Below are positions 52,679 to 62,522 of a DNA stretch of 64,000 nt, piece after piece. Below the pieces are notes generated by a model. It did not search any database, was not told the DNA's origin, and worked only from the letters and a program-made list of their open reading frames with translations. The position numbers were made by a program, and so were the translations under genes. This stretch comes from Maritimibacter alkaliphilus. Lineage in GTDB: Bacteria; Pseudomonadota; Alphaproteobacteria; Rhodobacterales; Rhodobacteraceae. The stretch spans positions 682,001 to 746,000 of the forward strand of contig NZ_JAHVIT010000002.1 of NCBI RefSeq assembly GCF_019801605.1. The letters run 5' to 3'. The stretch's first letter is position 1, and each line of letters starts with the position of its first letter.

Positions 52679-54148
52679 TCAGGCCGCCGCGGCGATGATC
52701 CCGGCGGCCTGCCGCAGGTCGGCCTCGAAAGCCGCCTCGGCCTGCGGACGCTCCGACGGGGGCAGGCGCAGCAGGTAGGAGGGGTGCATCGTGATCAGCA
52801 CCGGGGTGCCGTCCTCCGCCGCCTCCAGCCGCCCGCGCCGTTTCATCAGGTCGCGCCGGTCGCCGGTCAGGCTTTCCAAGGCCGTGGCCCCCATGGCGAG
52901 GATCAGCCGGGGCTTGACCATCTCGCGCTCCAGATCCAGCCACCAGCGGCAGTGCCGGATCTCGCCGCCATTGGGGGCCTGATGCAACCGCCGCTTGCCG
53001 CGCGGGGTGAACTTGAAGTGTTTCACCGCATTGGTCACGAAGGCCCGGTCGCGCCGGAGGCCCGCCCGCGCCGCCACCACGTCGAAGAGCTGCCCCGCCG
53101 GCCCCACGAAAGGCCGCCCGGCGAGGTCCTCGTGATCGCCGGGCTGTTCACCCACGATCATCAGCGGCGCATCCAGCGGGCCCTCGCCCGGCACCGGCTG
53201 GGTGGCGTTCTCCCACAGGGGACAGCGGCGGCAGCCTGCCAGCCCGGCCTTCAGCGCGTCGAGCCCCTGCGGCACCTCGGCCGCCTCGGGGGCGCGCAGC
53301 CGGGCGCCGATCCTGGCCGCGCGCGCCGGGGCCAGTGTCGGCGCGGCCTCGGCCATGGCGCGGGCGCGGCTCTGCGCGGTGGCGATCAGCTCGGGGATCA
53401 GCTCGGCCTCGGGCATGTTGCGCCAGTACTTGCGCGGCATCTCGGCCTGCATCGCCTTCACCTTCAGCCGCGCGGGGTTGAAGATGTTGCGGAAGTAGGT
53501 CCGCCAGAGCTCCTCCGCTGCGTCCTGCGGCAGGTCGGGCCGAGCCACGGCAGGCTCGAACCGGGTCTGTCCGTCCACGAAATGCGCCGTCAGGTCGGGG
53601 GTGAAGATCGACCAGTCCATGTCGCCGAAGCGTTTCTCGAAGAAGGGCGCGGTGGGCTCAAGGATCAGGTGCGTCGGCTCGAACCACGCAGCAAAGCGGC
53701 GGCGCGGGCCGTCATGGCCGAGGTCGCGGAAGCGTACGAAGGCGGTCATCTTGTGCTTGTCGCGGCCCACCTCCTTGGCCATGCGGTTCAGCCGGTCGAC
53801 ACGCGGATCGCCCCGGTCCTCCAACAGGCCACGGCTGTCGCGCAGCGCCCACAGCAGGGCATAGAGCCGGGCGAACCGTTCGGGGTCGCGGTGCCAGACC
53901 ACCATCCGGGCCAGCTGGACGAAGCCCTTAGGCACGGTGACGGCTTTGGCGGGCGGGACCGGTGTGCCGCCGAAGTGGTCGCCGGACAGGGCCTGCTCCG
54001 GATCGCCCGCGACTGCGAAGAGGTCAGCCTCTGCCGCGCCGCGATGCCACAGCACCTGCTCCGGCGGCACGCCCTCGGCCAAGAGGTCGCGTGCAGCGGC
54101 GCGCCAGGCTTCGAAGGTACCGATCTCGGGCAGGGCGACGCGGCGCAT
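52679..54148 (-). CDS. UdgX-type uracil-DNA glycosylase fused to a DUF4130 domain
   Basis: 489 aa. N-terminal ~250 residues are the DUF4130 type (around HKMTAFVRFRDLG and FARMVVWH-like region); the C-terminal ~200 are a family 4-like uracil-DNA glycosylase with CRRCPLWENATQPV, GEQPGDHEDLAGRPFVGPAG and the UdgX-specific loop GKRRLHQAPN, where the His is known to bond covalently to uracil-excision products. It removes uracil from DNA. ATG 54148 overlaps the radical-SAM stop as TGATG; the longer open frame is a shadow of that gene. The pairing with the radical-SAM gene is conserved, so the two act together in a repair process not yet defined. Confidence 0.9.
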   Translation of the reverse strand: MRRVALPEIGTFEAWRAAARDLLAEGVPPEQVLWHRGAAEADLFAVAGDPEQALSGDHFGGTPVPPAKAVTVPKGFVQLARMVVWHRDPERFARLYALLWALRDSRGLLEDRGDPRVDRLNRMAKEVGRDKHKMTAFVRFRDLGHDGPRRRFAAWFEPTHLILEPTAPFFEKRFGDMDWSIFTPDLTAHFVDGQTRFEPAVARPDLPQDAAEELWRTYFRNIFNPARLKVKAMQAEMPRKYWRNMPEAELIPELIATAQSRARAMAEAAPTLAPARAARIGARLRAPEAAEVPQGLDALKAGLAGCRRCPLWENATQPVPGEGPLDAPLMIVGEQPGDHEDLAGRPFVGPAGQLFDVVAARAGLRRDRAFVTNAVKHFKFTPRGKRRLHQAPNGGEIRHCRWWLDLEREMVKPRLILAMGATALESLTGDRRDLMKRRGRLEAAEDGTPVLITMHPSYLLRLPPSERPQAEAAFEADLRQAAGIIAAAA

Positions 54149-55383
54149 CAGATCAGCTGCAATTGCTCGGGCGGCGGGGCGAAACGGGCGCGCAGGTCGG
54201 CGGAATCGGTCAGCGCGCGCGGATGCCAGTCCAGCGCCGTGAGGAAGGGCCGGGCCTGCTTCATGTTGGCGCCGATCCGCACGAGGTCCTCGTAGCGCAG
54301 CGTCCGGTGCCGCCGCGTGGCGAGGATGCGGTTCACCGACCGCACCCCGACGCCGGGAATGCGCAGCAGCATCTCGCGCTCCGCCCGGTTCACGTCCAGC
54401 GGGAAGAGATGCCGGTTCGCCAACGCCCAGGCCAGCTTGGGGTCGACCGCGAGGTCGAGGTTGCCCGTGGGCGCGGCAGCGGCGATCTCCTCCACGTCGA
54501 AGCCGTAGAAGCGCAGCAGCCAGTCCGCCTGATAGAGCCGGTGCTCGCGCATCAGCGGCGGTTTCACCAGCGGCAGCGCGGCAGAGCTGTCGGGGATCGG
54601 CGAAAAGGCGGAGTAATAGACCCGTTTCAGCCGGTAGGAGGAATAGAGCCGGGTCGAGCTGCGCAGGATCGTCGTGTCCTGCGCCCCGTCCGCACCGACG
54701 ATCATCTGCGTCGACTGGCCCGCGGGGGCAAAGCGGGGCGGGCGCTTGCCGGTGAAGCTCTTTTCCTTGCGAGCCTCCTTCAGCAGGCGCACGTCGGCCA
54801 TGGCGCGGCGGATGCGTTCGGGCGATTTCTCGGGCGCGTAATCGGCCACGGCCTTGTCGGTCGGCAGCTCCACGTTGATCGACAGCCGGTCGGCGTAGAG
54901 GCCCGCCGCCTCGATCAGCTCTGGCGCCGCATTGGGGATCGTCTTGAGGTGGATGTAGCCGCGAAACCCGTGCTCCTGCCGCAGCAGGCGGGCGATACGC
55001 ACCATGTCGGCCATCGTGTCGTCGGGGCTGCGGATGATGCCGGAGGAGAGGAAGAGCCCCTCGATGTAGTTGCGGCGATAGAACTCCAGCGTCAGTTCCA
55101 CCACCTCCTCGGGCGAGAAGCGGGCGCGTTCCACGTTGGAGGAGACCCGGTTCACGCAATAGGCGCAGTCGTAGATGCAGAAGTTCGTCATCAGGATCTT
55201 CAGCAGCGAGATACAGCGCCCGTCCGGGGCATAGGCATGACAGATGCCCGACCCGGTGACCGAGCCGATGCCCTTACCATCGCGCGAATCCCGCCTCTGG
55301 CCTCCGCTGGAGGCGCAGGAGGCATCGTACTTCGCCGCATCGGAGAGAATCGCGAGTTTCTGATCGAGAGATTTCTTACCCAT
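54148..55383 (-). CDS. putative DNA modification/repair radical SAM protein
   Basis: 411 aa. Seen: the cluster motif CIYDCAYC (C-x3-C-x2-C) after MTNF, the TIM-barrel with GLFLSSGI, and a C-terminal helix-hairpin-helix region (LLRIPGVGVRSVNRIL), which binds DNA. It belongs to the TIGR-type group described as DNA modification/repair radical SAM proteins, distantly related to spore photoproduct lyase. ATG 55383 is used; the frame runs 22 codons longer without a signal. It is the first of two genes, with UdgX-DUF4130 next. Confidence 0.88.
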   Translation of the reverse strand: MGKKSLDQKLAILSDAAKYDASCASSGGQRRDSRDGKGIGSVTGSGICHAYAPDGRCISLLKILMTNFCIYDCAYCVNRVSSNVERARFSPEEVVELTLEFYRRNYIEGLFLSSGIIRSPDDTMADMVRIARLLRQEHGFRGYIHLKTIPNAAPELIEAAGLYADRLSINVELPTDKAVADYAPEKSPERIRRAMADVRLLKEARKEKSFTGKRPPRFAPAGQSTQMIVGADGAQDTTILRSSTRLYSSYRLKRVYYSAFSPIPDSSAALPLVKPPLMREHRLYQADWLLRFYGFDVEEIAAAAPTGNLDLAVDPKLAWALANRHLFPLDVNRAEREMLLRIPGVGVRSVNRILATRRHRTLRYEDLVRIGANMKQARPFLTALDWHPRALTDSADLRARFAPPPEQLQLI

Positions 55384-55605
55384 GTGTTCATGGTATGTTC
55401 TGCATGGCGCCCGATCAATGGCTTGCATCCCTACTCGTGCGCTCTGCACCGTCGCAGGCGATCACATCTGCGCGGGCGGTCGGGGCGGCGTCCGCCGCCG
55501 ACCGCTTTTGTCAGGAGATCGCGGATGATTGCGCGCGGGGCCATTGCATGGACGGCGCGATTGCGCACTCTAGGTTCAGACCGGACCGCCAGCAGGAGAG
55601 AGCCC

Positions 55606-57024
55606 GTGACCCATCCCGTCCATGCCCGTATCGACGGCCCCGTGATCCTGATCGGCTTCGGCTCGATCGGCCGGGGCACGCTGCCGCTGATCGAGCGTCA
55701 CTTCGACTTCGACCGCGAGAAGCTGGTGGTGATCGAACCCAACGGTGCCGTGGCGGCCGAGCTGAAGGAGCGTGGCATCCGGCATCTGGAGGTGGCGCTG
55801 ACGCCCGAGAACTACCGCGAGGTGCTGGGCGGGCTCTTCGAGACGGGCAAGGGCTTCGTGGTGAACCTCTCGGTCGATACCTCCTCGCTCGATATCCTGC
55901 GGTTCTGCCGCGAGAAGGGCGTGCTCTACATCGACACGGTGGTGGAGCCCTGGGCCGGTTACTACTTCGAGACCGAGGACAACGCCGCGCGCACCAACTA
56001 TGCCCTGCGCCAGAAGGTGCGGGACGAGAAGGCGGCCAACCCCGGCGGCACCACGGCGGTCAGTTGCTGCGGGGCGAACCCGGGCATGGTCTCGTGGTTC
56101 GTGAAGGAGGCGCTGCTGAAGCTGGCCGAGGACACGGGCCACGACGCGACCCCGCCGACGGACCGTCCGGGCTGGGGGCGGCTGATGCGCGACCTCGGCG
56201 TGAAGGGTGTCCATATCGCGGAGCGCGACACGCAGGTGCGGCTGACCCAGCGCGAGCCGGGGCAGTTCGTGAACACGTGGTCGGTGGAGGGCTTCATCGC
56301 CGAGGGCTTTCAGCCCGCCGAACTGGGCTGGGGCACCGCCGAGACGTGGAAGCCCGACAATGCGCATGGCTACGACTACGGCTGCCTTGCGGGCATCTGG
56401 CTGGAACAGCCCGGCGCCAACACCCGCATCCGCACATGGTGCCCGACCCCGGGGCCGCAGTTCGGCTTCCTCGTGACCCATAACGAGGCGATCTCCATCG
56501 CGGATTACTACACCGTCGGCATGGTCGAGGCGCCGGAGTTCCGGCCCACCTGCCACTATGCCTATCACCCCTGCGACGATGCTGTGCTGTCGCTGCACGA
56601 GATGTTCGGCTCGGAGCAGATCCAGACCGATCACCACATCCTTGGCGTCGACGAGATCGAGCCGGGCGGGATCGACGAATTGGGCGTGCTGCTCTACGGC
56701 CACGAGAAGAACGCGCTCTGGTACGGCTCGCGACTGTCCAACGAAGAGACCAAGACCCTTGCCCCGGACCAGAACGCGACAGGCTTGCAGGTCTCCTCTG
56801 CCGTGCTGGCCGGGATGGTCTGGGCGCTGGAGAACCCCGAGGCCGGCATCGTCGAGACCGATGAGATGGACCACGCCCGCTGTCTGGAGATCCAGAAGCC
56901 CTACCTCGGCCCGGTCGAGGGGCATTACACCGACTGGACGCCGCTCACCAATCGCCAGACCCAGTTCCCGGAGGAGCTGGACGAGGAGAACCCGTGGGCC
57001 TTCCGCAACGTGCTGGCGGGCTGA
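55606..57024 (+). CDS. hss: homospermidine synthase
   Basis: 472 aa. Makes homospermidine from putrescine, an NAD-dependent reaction. Seen: the Rossmann segment VILIGFGSIGRG, the saccharopine-dehydrogenase-like VNLSVDTSSLDILRFCREKG, DTVVEPWAGYY, and CCGANPGMVSWFVKEALL. Start GTG 55606 has AGGAGAGAG upstream; no family-like sequence precedes it. It is a single gene with its own promoter region (55384-55605), divergent from the repair pair. Confidence 0.93.
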   Translation: MTHPVHARIDGPVILIGFGSIGRGTLPLIERHFDFDREKLVVIEPNGAVAAELKERGIRHLEVALTPENYREVLGGLFETGKGFVVNLSVDTSSLDILRFCREKGVLYIDTVVEPWAGYYFETEDNAARTNYALRQKVRDEKAANPGGTTAVSCCGANPGMVSWFVKEALLKLAEDTGHDATPPTDRPGWGRLMRDLGVKGVHIAERDTQVRLTQREPGQFVNTWSVEGFIAEGFQPAELGWGTAETWKPDNAHGYDYGCLAGIWLEQPGANTRIRTWCPTPGPQFGFLVTHNEAISIADYYTVGMVEAPEFRPTCHYAYHPCDDAVLSLHEMFGSEQIQTDHHILGVDEIEPGGIDELGVLLYGHEKNALWYGSRLSNEETKTLAPDQNATGLQVSSAVLAGMVWALENPEAGIVETDEMDHARCLEIQKPYLGPVEGHYTDWTPLTNRQTQFPEELDEENPWAFRNVLAG

Positions 57025-57060
57025 GGCCCCCGCGCGGAAAGAGGGGGGGGCGCAGATGGA

Positions 57061-57627
57061 TCAGGGCGCGGCCAGCAACTCGTTCGGATAGGCGCCCTCG
57101 CCGATGCGGAAGACGGTCTGGCCGATGCTGACGAAGCCGCAGGCGGCGTAGAAGGCCAGCGCCCCGGTGTTCTCGGAGTTCACCGCCAGCCACGGGCGCG
57201 GCAGCCCGCGTGCCTGCGCCGCCTCCAGCCCCGCGGCCAGCAGGGCCCGGCCCAGCCCGGCGCCGTGGAAGCGGGGGCGGACATAGAGCGTGACGATCTC
57301 GGCCTGCGAGACGCCGGGTGCCATGACCGGGGCAGGGCGGGCCTCCTCCAGCCTCAGGTAACCTACCGGCCCGGCGGTGTCGCGGGCGACGAGGAACACC
57401 CCCTCCGGCGCGGCGATCCAGCCCGCCACCGCCTCTGCGGTGAAGTGGCGCAGCGCGTAGTCGGCAAAGACCGGGGCCACGCCCTCGCGGATGTAGGTGC
57501 CGAGCCAGACCTCGATCGACAGCGCCGCCAGCGCCGGGGCCTCCTCGGCCCGTGCGGGCCCGATCTGCGGGCTGATCCCCGGGCCGATCTCTTTGCCGAT
57601 CTGGCCGCTTGTGCTGGTGTCCGGCAT
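57061..57627 (-). CDS. GNAT-family N-acetyltransferase
   Basis: 188 aa. Seen: the acetyl-CoA motif A VTLYVRPRFHGAGLGRALL (R/Q-x-x-G-x-G/A form) and the following LAVNSENTGALAFYAACGFV in motif B. The N-terminal ~25 residues look disordered, so the true start could be further downstream. The acceptor substrate is unknown. It converges with hss and is divergent from hisC. Confidence 0.85.
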   Translation of the reverse strand: MPDTSTSGQIGKEIGPGISPQIGPARAEEAPALAALSIEVWLGTYIREGVAPVFADYALRHFTAEAVAGWIAAPEGVFLVARDTAGPVGYLRLEEARPAPVMAPGVSQAEIVTLYVRPRFHGAGLGRALLAAGLEAAQARGLPRPWLAVNSENTGALAFYAACGFVSIGQTVFRIGEGAYPNELLAAP

Positions 57628-57802
57628 GTCCCGCCCTTCTCGACCCGTTGAGCGGCGACCCTAGACCGGGCAGCACGGACGAAAAAGCACCCCCTGCGAC
57701 CCTGTTGCAACCCTGCCGCAATGACAGGGCAGACATGATCGGCCTATGCTGGTCAGACCGGTCGGCCCTCGCTATGCAGGGCCGATATTTCAGGTGAGAC
57801 AC

Positions 57803-58891
57803 ATGACCCATTCGATCAGACCTCAGCCCGGCATCATGGACATCGCGCTCTACCAGAGCGGCGCGTCCAAGGTCGCAGGCCAGACCGACGTGGTGAAACT
57901 CTCGTCGAACGAGAATCCCTTCGGCCCGGGGGAAGCGGCCGTCGAGGCCGTGCGGCGCTCCGTCTACGACCTGCACCGCTATCCTTCCACGGATCATGCC
58001 TCGCTCCGCCGGGCCATCGCGGACACCCACGGGCTCGACCCCGAGCGGATCATCTGCGGCGTCGGCTCGGACGAGATCATCGCCTTCCTGTGTCAGGCCT
58101 ATGCCGGGCCGGGCGAAGAGGTGCTCTTCACCGAACATGGTTTCTCCATGTACCGGATCTCGGCCCTCGCCGCGGGCGCGACGCCCGTCGAGGTGAAGGA
58201 GCGCGAGCGTGTCACGGACGTGGACGCGCTTCTGGCGGCCTGCAACGAGCGCACGCGGCTGGTCTTCATCGCGAACCCGAACAACCCCACCGGCACGATG
58301 ATCGGTGGCAACGAGGTTGCGCGCCTCGCCGCCGGCCTTCCGGAGCAGGCGCTGCTGGTCCTCGATGGCGCCTATGCCGAATATGTCGAAGGCTTCGACG
58401 GCGGCGCCGCGCTGGTGGACAGCCGGTCGAATGTCGTCATGACGCGCACCTTCTCCAAGATCTACGGCCTCGGCGGGCTGCGGATCGGCTGGGGCTATGG
58501 CCCGCAGGAGGTGATCGACGTGCTCAACCGCATCCGGGGGCCGTTCAACCTCTCCTCCACGCAGCTGGCCGCGGCCGAGGCTGCCGTGCGCGACCGTGCC
58601 CACGTGGACCGCTCGCGCTCGGAAAACGCCCGCCTGCGGACATGGCTGGCAGAGGCGCTGGCCGAGCACGGCGTGCCCTCCGACACGTCGACGGCCAACT
58701 TCATCCTTGCGCGCTTCGCCGACGAGGAAGAGGCCATGGCCTGTGATACCTACCTGAAATCCCAAGGCCTGCTCGTGCGCGGCGTGGCGGGCTACAAGCT
58801 GCCGCATTGCCTGCGCATCACGGTGGGCGACGAATCCAGCTGCCGCCGCGTGGCCCATGCCATCGGCCAGTTCAAGGGCGGCGCACGATGA
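57803..58891 (+). CDS. hisC: histidinol-phosphate/aromatic aminotransferase
   Basis: 362 aa, PLP fold type I. Seen: [26 protein letters not shown], the Asn in [19 protein letters not shown] with the PLP Asp/Tyr, and the Schiff-base Lys in [18 protein letters not shown]. Because it overlaps a prephenate/arogenate dehydrogenase gene as ATGA, it probably also transaminates aromatic amino-acid precursors (tyrosine/phenylalanine route), not only histidinol phosphate. ATG 57803 is preferred over the longer frame from 57746. Confidence 0.92.
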   Translation: MTHSIRPQPGIMDIALYQSGASKVAGQTDVVKLSSNENPFGPGEAAVEAVRRSVYDLHRYPSTDHASLRRAIADTHGLDPERIICGVGSDEIIAFLCQAYAGPGEEVLFTEHGFSMYRISALAAGATPVEVKERERVTDVDALLAACNERTRLVFIANPNNPTGTMIGGNEVARLAAGLPEQALLVLDGAYAEYVEGFDGGAALVDSRSNVVMTRTFSKIYGLGGLRIGWGYGPQEVIDVLNRIRGPFNLSSTQLAAAEAAVRDRAHVDRSRSENARLRTWLAEALAEHGVPSDTSTANFILARFADEEEAMACDTYLKSQGLLVRGVAGYKLPHCLRITVGDESSCRRVAHAIGQFKGGAR

Positions 58892-59859
58892 CCACCGACG
58901 TGACGACCCCGGCGGCCGCCGCGGCCCCCGTCTATCCCAAGCTCGCGCTGATCGGCCTCGGCCTGATCGCCTCGTCGATCGCATGGGCCACGCAGCGTGG
59001 TCAGTTGGCGGGCGAGATCATCGGCTATGACCGCGACCCGGGGGTGCGCGAGACCGCCCGCCGGATCGGCCTCTGCCACACCGTCGCCGACACCGCCGCC
59101 GAGGCCGTGGCCGACGCGGACCTCGTGATCTTCTGCGTGCCCGTGGGAGCCATGGGCGCCGTGGCCGAGGAAATCGGCGGCGCGCTGAAGCCCGGCGCCA
59201 CTGTCTCCGACGTGGGCTCGGTCAAGAAATCCGTCATCGACGCCGTAGGGCCGCATATCCCCGAGGGCGTGCATTTCGTCCCGGCGCACCCGCTGGCAGG
59301 CACCGAACACTCCGGCCCCGAGGCGGGCTTTGCCGAGCTTTTCGACAACCGCTGGTGCCTGATCGTGCCCTCCGAGGGCTCCGACGCGGAGGCGATCACG
59401 ACGCTGCGCCGGTTCTGGGAGGGGCTGGGCGCCAACGTCGACGAGATGGACGCCGAGCATCATGACCTTGTCCTTGCCGTCACCAGCCACACGCCGCACC
59501 TCATCGCCTACACGATGGTGGGCGTGGCCGACGACCTGCGCCGGGTGACCGACAGCGAGGTGATCAAGTATTCCGCCGCCGGTTTCCGGGACTTCACCCG
59601 GATCGCCGCCTCGGACCCGACCATGTGGCGCGACGTCTTCCTCTCGAACAAGGAGGCGACGCTGTCGATCCTCCAGCGCTTCACCGAGGAGCTCTTCCGC
59701 CTGCAGCGGGCGATCCGGCGCGACGATGGTGACCTGCTCTTCGATTACTTCACCCGCACGCGGGCGATACGGCGCGGCATCATCGAGGCCGGTCAGGACA
59801 CCGCCGCCCCGGACTTCGGCCGGGGCGGGCCGCGTCAGCCCAAGGCGCCCGACGCATGA
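58888..59859 (+). CDS. tyrA: prephenate/arogenate dehydrogenase
   Basis: 323 aa. NAD(P)-dependent step of tyrosine synthesis. Seen: Rossmann motif [14 protein letters not shown], the catalytic region [17 protein letters not shown] with the key His, and [17 protein letters not shown] plus [18 protein letters not shown] in the dimer/helical domain. It shares ATGA overlaps with hisC upstream and with the extensin-like gene downstream, forming a three-gene transcript. Confidence 0.93.
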   Translation: MTTDVTTPAAAAAPVYPKLALIGLGLIASSIAWATQRGQLAGEIIGYDRDPGVRETARRIGLCHTVADTAAEAVADADLVIFCVPVGAMGAVAEEIGGALKPGATVSDVGSVKKSVIDAVGPHIPEGVHFVPAHPLAGTEHSGPEAGFAELFDNRWCLIVPSEGSDAEAITTLRRFWEGLGANVDEMDAEHHDLVLAVTSHTPHLIAYTMVGVADDLRRVTDSEVIKYSAAGFRDFTRIAASDPTMWRDVFLSNKEATLSILQRFTEELFRLQRAIRRDDGDLLFDYFTRTRAIRRGIIEAGQDTAAPDFGRGGPRQPKAPDA

Positions 59860-60746
59860 CGGCCCGGGCGCGGGTCGCGGCGGCTCTGGCGCTGGCGGGA
59901 TGTCTCGCCGCACCGCTGAGCCTGCTGGCGAAGGCGCCCGATCAATCGCTGCGCCCCGTGGCCCGGGGCCAGATCGTGCAAGGGCAGGTCCTGCCCGCAG
60001 AGGCCTTCATCTCGCCCGCGGACCTCGGGGTTGCGGAAAATGCCGTGCCGCCCGGGACCAGCCAACCTGCCACGCGCCCGCCCGCCCGGGAGGCTTCCCC
60101 AAGCACCTTCGGCGTCCGTCCCGAGGCCGAGCCGCTCGACCCCAACCGCTTCGCCGCGATGCGCCCCCACGCGCGTCCGCCGCAGGTCACCGAGACCGCC
60201 CGCCGGGCCGAGGCGCTGCAGCGGCAGGGCGCGGTCTGTGGCGATCCGGCGCTGCAGGGCATCCACGTGGGGCAGGTTTCGGGCAATTCCGGCTGCGGCA
60301 TCGACGATGCCGTGCGGCTGCGCGCGGTCTCGGGCGTGGCGCTCTCGACCCATGCGCTGATCGATTGCACGACGGCCAGAACGCTGAAGACATGGGTCGA
60401 CGGCGCGCTGAAGAAAGAGGTCGGACGGCGTGGCGGCGGTGTGTCCGAACTGAAGGTCGCGGCCCATTACGCCTGCCGGCCGCGCAACAACCAGCGCGGG
60501 GCCAAGATCTCGGAGCACGGCAAGGGGCGGGCGATCGACATCTCGGCCATAAAGCTGCGCGACGGGACCGAGATCACGGTGCTGGACGGCTGGAAGACCC
60601 GCAAGGACGGCAAGCTGCTGCGCCGCCTGCACAAGGCCGCCTGCGGGCCCTTCGGCACGGTGCTGGGGCCGGAGTCCGACCGCTTCCACCGCAACCATTT
60701 CCATTTCGATACGGCCCGTTACCGCTCGGGGGCCTACTGCCGCTGA
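59856..60746 (+). CDS. extensin-like family protein, exported
   Basis: 296 aa. An N-terminal signal peptide is visible (VAAALALAGCLAAPLSLLA; the Cys at the end of the core could also suggest a lipoprotein but lacks a clean lipobox). A Pro-rich stretch follows, then the extensin-like C-terminal domain with GCGIDDAVRLRAVSGV, STHALIDCTTAR and EHGKGRAIDISA, and HRNHFHFDTARY at the end. The His/Asp pattern resembles D-Ala-D-Ala peptidase-type zinc folds, so a cell-wall role is possible. ATGA overlap with tyrA. Confidence 0.85.
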   Translation: MTARARVAAALALAGCLAAPLSLLAKAPDQSLRPVARGQIVQGQVLPAEAFISPADLGVAENAVPPGTSQPATRPPAREASPSTFGVRPEAEPLDPNRFAAMRPHARPPQVTETARRAEALQRQGAVCGDPALQGIHVGQVSGNSGCGIDDAVRLRAVSGVALSTHALIDCTTARTLKTWVDGALKKEVGRRGGGVSELKVAAHYACRPRNNQRGAKISEHGKGRAIDISAIKLRDGTEITVLDGWKTRKDGKLLRRLHKAACGPFGTVLGPESDRFHRNHFHFDTARYRSGAYCR

Positions 60747-60973
60747 GGCCGGGGGCAGCGCGCCAGTCACCGCTGCCGGGCCGTGGCTGCGCGTGTCACG
60801 GCCCTGTCAGTGCCCCGTCAACGTCCTGTCCGTCCGTGTCCGTGCATCTGCCTCTTCTGACCTCGGTTCCGCCGCCTGCTCAGGGAGCGGCGTCAGGGCT
60901 TCAACCGCAGGTCAACGGCCAGATGACGGCCTCGCGCCACTCGGCCGTGAACCGGCGTGCCGGGCCGTCCGTC

Positions 60974-61366
60974 TCATTCCCACCACGGGTCGATCCGCGC
61001 GATCTCCGCATCCGACCAGCCGAAGTGATGCGCGAACTCGTGGATCGTGACGTGGGTGATCAGGTCCTCAAGCGTCACATCGCCCCGATCCCGCCATTCC
61101 GCGAGGATCGGCTCCCGGAACAGCCAGACCGCATCGGGCTGTGTCGGCAGGTCCCAGATGGATTTCTCCGTCATCGGGATGCCCTCGTAGAGACCGGTCA
61201 GTTCCAGCGGGTCGTCGATCTCCAGTTCGGCGAGGATCTCCGCATCCGGGTAGTCGGCGACGAGGATCACCACCTCCCGCGCGCCGGCGCGGAAGGCCTC
61301 GGGCAGGTCGGCCACGGTGCCGTGGGCGATCTCTTCGAAATAGGCAAGGGAGATGTTCTGGGCCAT
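60974..61366 (-). CDS. zincin-like metallopeptidase family protein
   Basis: 130 aa. Seen: HEFAHHFGWSDAEI near the C-terminus, an H-E-x-x-H zinc site with the third ligand likely the downstream Asp, typical of the small MMP/DUF1025-like family; its peptidase activity is not well documented. ATG 61366 is chosen because much of the long open frame upstream overlaps wrbA. A 227-bp gap with no gene precedes its 3' end. It converges with the tyrA operon. Confidence 0.85.
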   Translation of the reverse strand: MAQNISLAYFEEIAHGTVADLPEAFRAGAREVVILVADYPDAEILAELEIDDPLELTGLYEGIPMTEKSIWDLPTQPDAVWLFREPILAEWRDRGDVTLEDLITHVTIHEFAHHFGWSDAEIARIDPWWE

Positions 61367-61528
61367 GCCTTCGATATGGCGCAGCAGGGGGGCTCTGGAA
61401 AGGGGGCAGCGCATGGGTGACCAAGGGGAAAGCCTCTGCATCCCCGCACAGCGGGTTTGCGCCGGTGCCTGTCGCCGGAGGGCCGGAGGCGCCCTACCTT
61501 CTGTCGCAACAGCCGAAAGGAGCATCCC

Positions 61529-62122
61529 ATGGCACCGCCGAAAATCGTCGTTCCCTTCTATTCCACCTACGGCACCAACCACGCCGTCGCCCTCGAGGCC
61601 GCGAAAGCCGCCGAGGCCGCCGGCGCCGAGGTGCGCCTGCGCCGCTTCGCCGAGACCGCGCCCATGTCGGTCGTCGAGGGGCAGGAGGCCTGGAAGGCGC
61701 AATACGACAAGATGCAGGACCTCTCCGAGGTCACGCTCGACGACATGGTCTGGGGCGATGGCTACTTCTTCATCTTCCCGACCCGCTACGGCTCCGCACC
61801 CAGCCAGGTCCGCGCGTTCATCGACACGATGGGCGGCATCTGGAACGAGGGCAAGCTGGTGAACAAGGCGGTTACCGCCTCGACCAGCGCGGGCAACGTC
61901 CACGGTGGGCAGGAGACCACGCTGCTGAGTTTCTACATCTCCGTGATGCACTGGGGCTCGGTCATCGTGGCACCCGGCTACACCGACGGGGCGATTTTCG
62001 AGGCCGGGGGCAACCCCTACGGTTATTCCGCCAAGGCCGGTGAGTTCGACGATGCCGGCAAGGCCGCCGTCGCCCACCAGGCCAAGCGCCTGACCGAGAT
62101 CGCGGCGAAGCTCTCCGCCTGA
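61529..62122 (+). CDS. wrbA: NAD(P)H:quinone oxidoreductase, WrbA family
   Basis: 197 aa. Flavodoxin-like FMN enzyme that reduces quinones by two electrons. Seen: FYSTYGTNHAVALEAAKAAE in the FMN phosphate loop position, FIFPTRYGSAPSQVRAFID, and TASTSAGNVHGGQETTLLSFY with the WrbA-type insertion after the second strand. AAAGGAGC precedes ATG 61529. It is a single gene followed by a tandem-repeat region. Confidence 0.92.
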   Translation: MAPPKIVVPFYSTYGTNHAVALEAAKAAEAAGAEVRLRRFAETAPMSVVEGQEAWKAQYDKMQDLSEVTLDDMVWGDGYFFIFPTRYGSAPSQVRAFIDTMGGIWNEGKLVNKAVTASTSAGNVHGGQETTLLSFYISVMHWGSVIVAPGYTDGAIFEAGGNPYGYSAKAGEFDDAGKAAVAHQAKRLTEIAAKLSA

Positions 62123-62188
62123 TCGGAGCCGCCTGATCGAAAAAAAACATCCGGGGCCGGTGGACACCGGGCCCGGAGGTGGTCTTCT

Positions 62189-62292
62189 CTAGGTCTCTAG
62201 GTCTCTAGGTCTCTAGGTCTCTAGGTCTCTAGGTCTCTAGGTCTCTAGGTCTCTAGGTCTCTAGGTCTCTAGGTCTCTAGGTCTCTAGGTCT
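62189..62292. repeat. thirteen perfect tandem copies of the 8-bp unit CTAGGTCT
   Basis: 104 bp of exact 8-bp repeats occupies the 400-bp gap between wrbA (ends 62122) and the response-regulator gene (3' end at 62523). A GGGCCGG/CCGGGCCC-type hairpin precedes it near 62153-62175. The unit contains CTAG, usually rare in bacterial DNA. Perfect identity of all copies points to recent expansion by slippage. I see no gene in the rest of the gap (62293-62522), which is GC-rich. Confidence 0.97.
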
Positions 62293-62522
62293 CCGATCTG
62301 CGGCAGCACTCGCATTCCTCGGCACCGTTCCGAGGCATTCCGCGTCATCGCCTGCGACCCTCCGGGTCCAACGGATGCCCCGTCGCTCTCTTCACGAAAC
62401 CGGCCCCAGATCGGCCCCGGACCGGCCCGCGCTTCCGTCGCAACCCGCTTTGGGCCGATTGCCGAACCGTCGTGCTGCCGCCGCCGAAAGGCCGGCCCGT
62501 CGCACCAGCCACAGCCCGCTCC

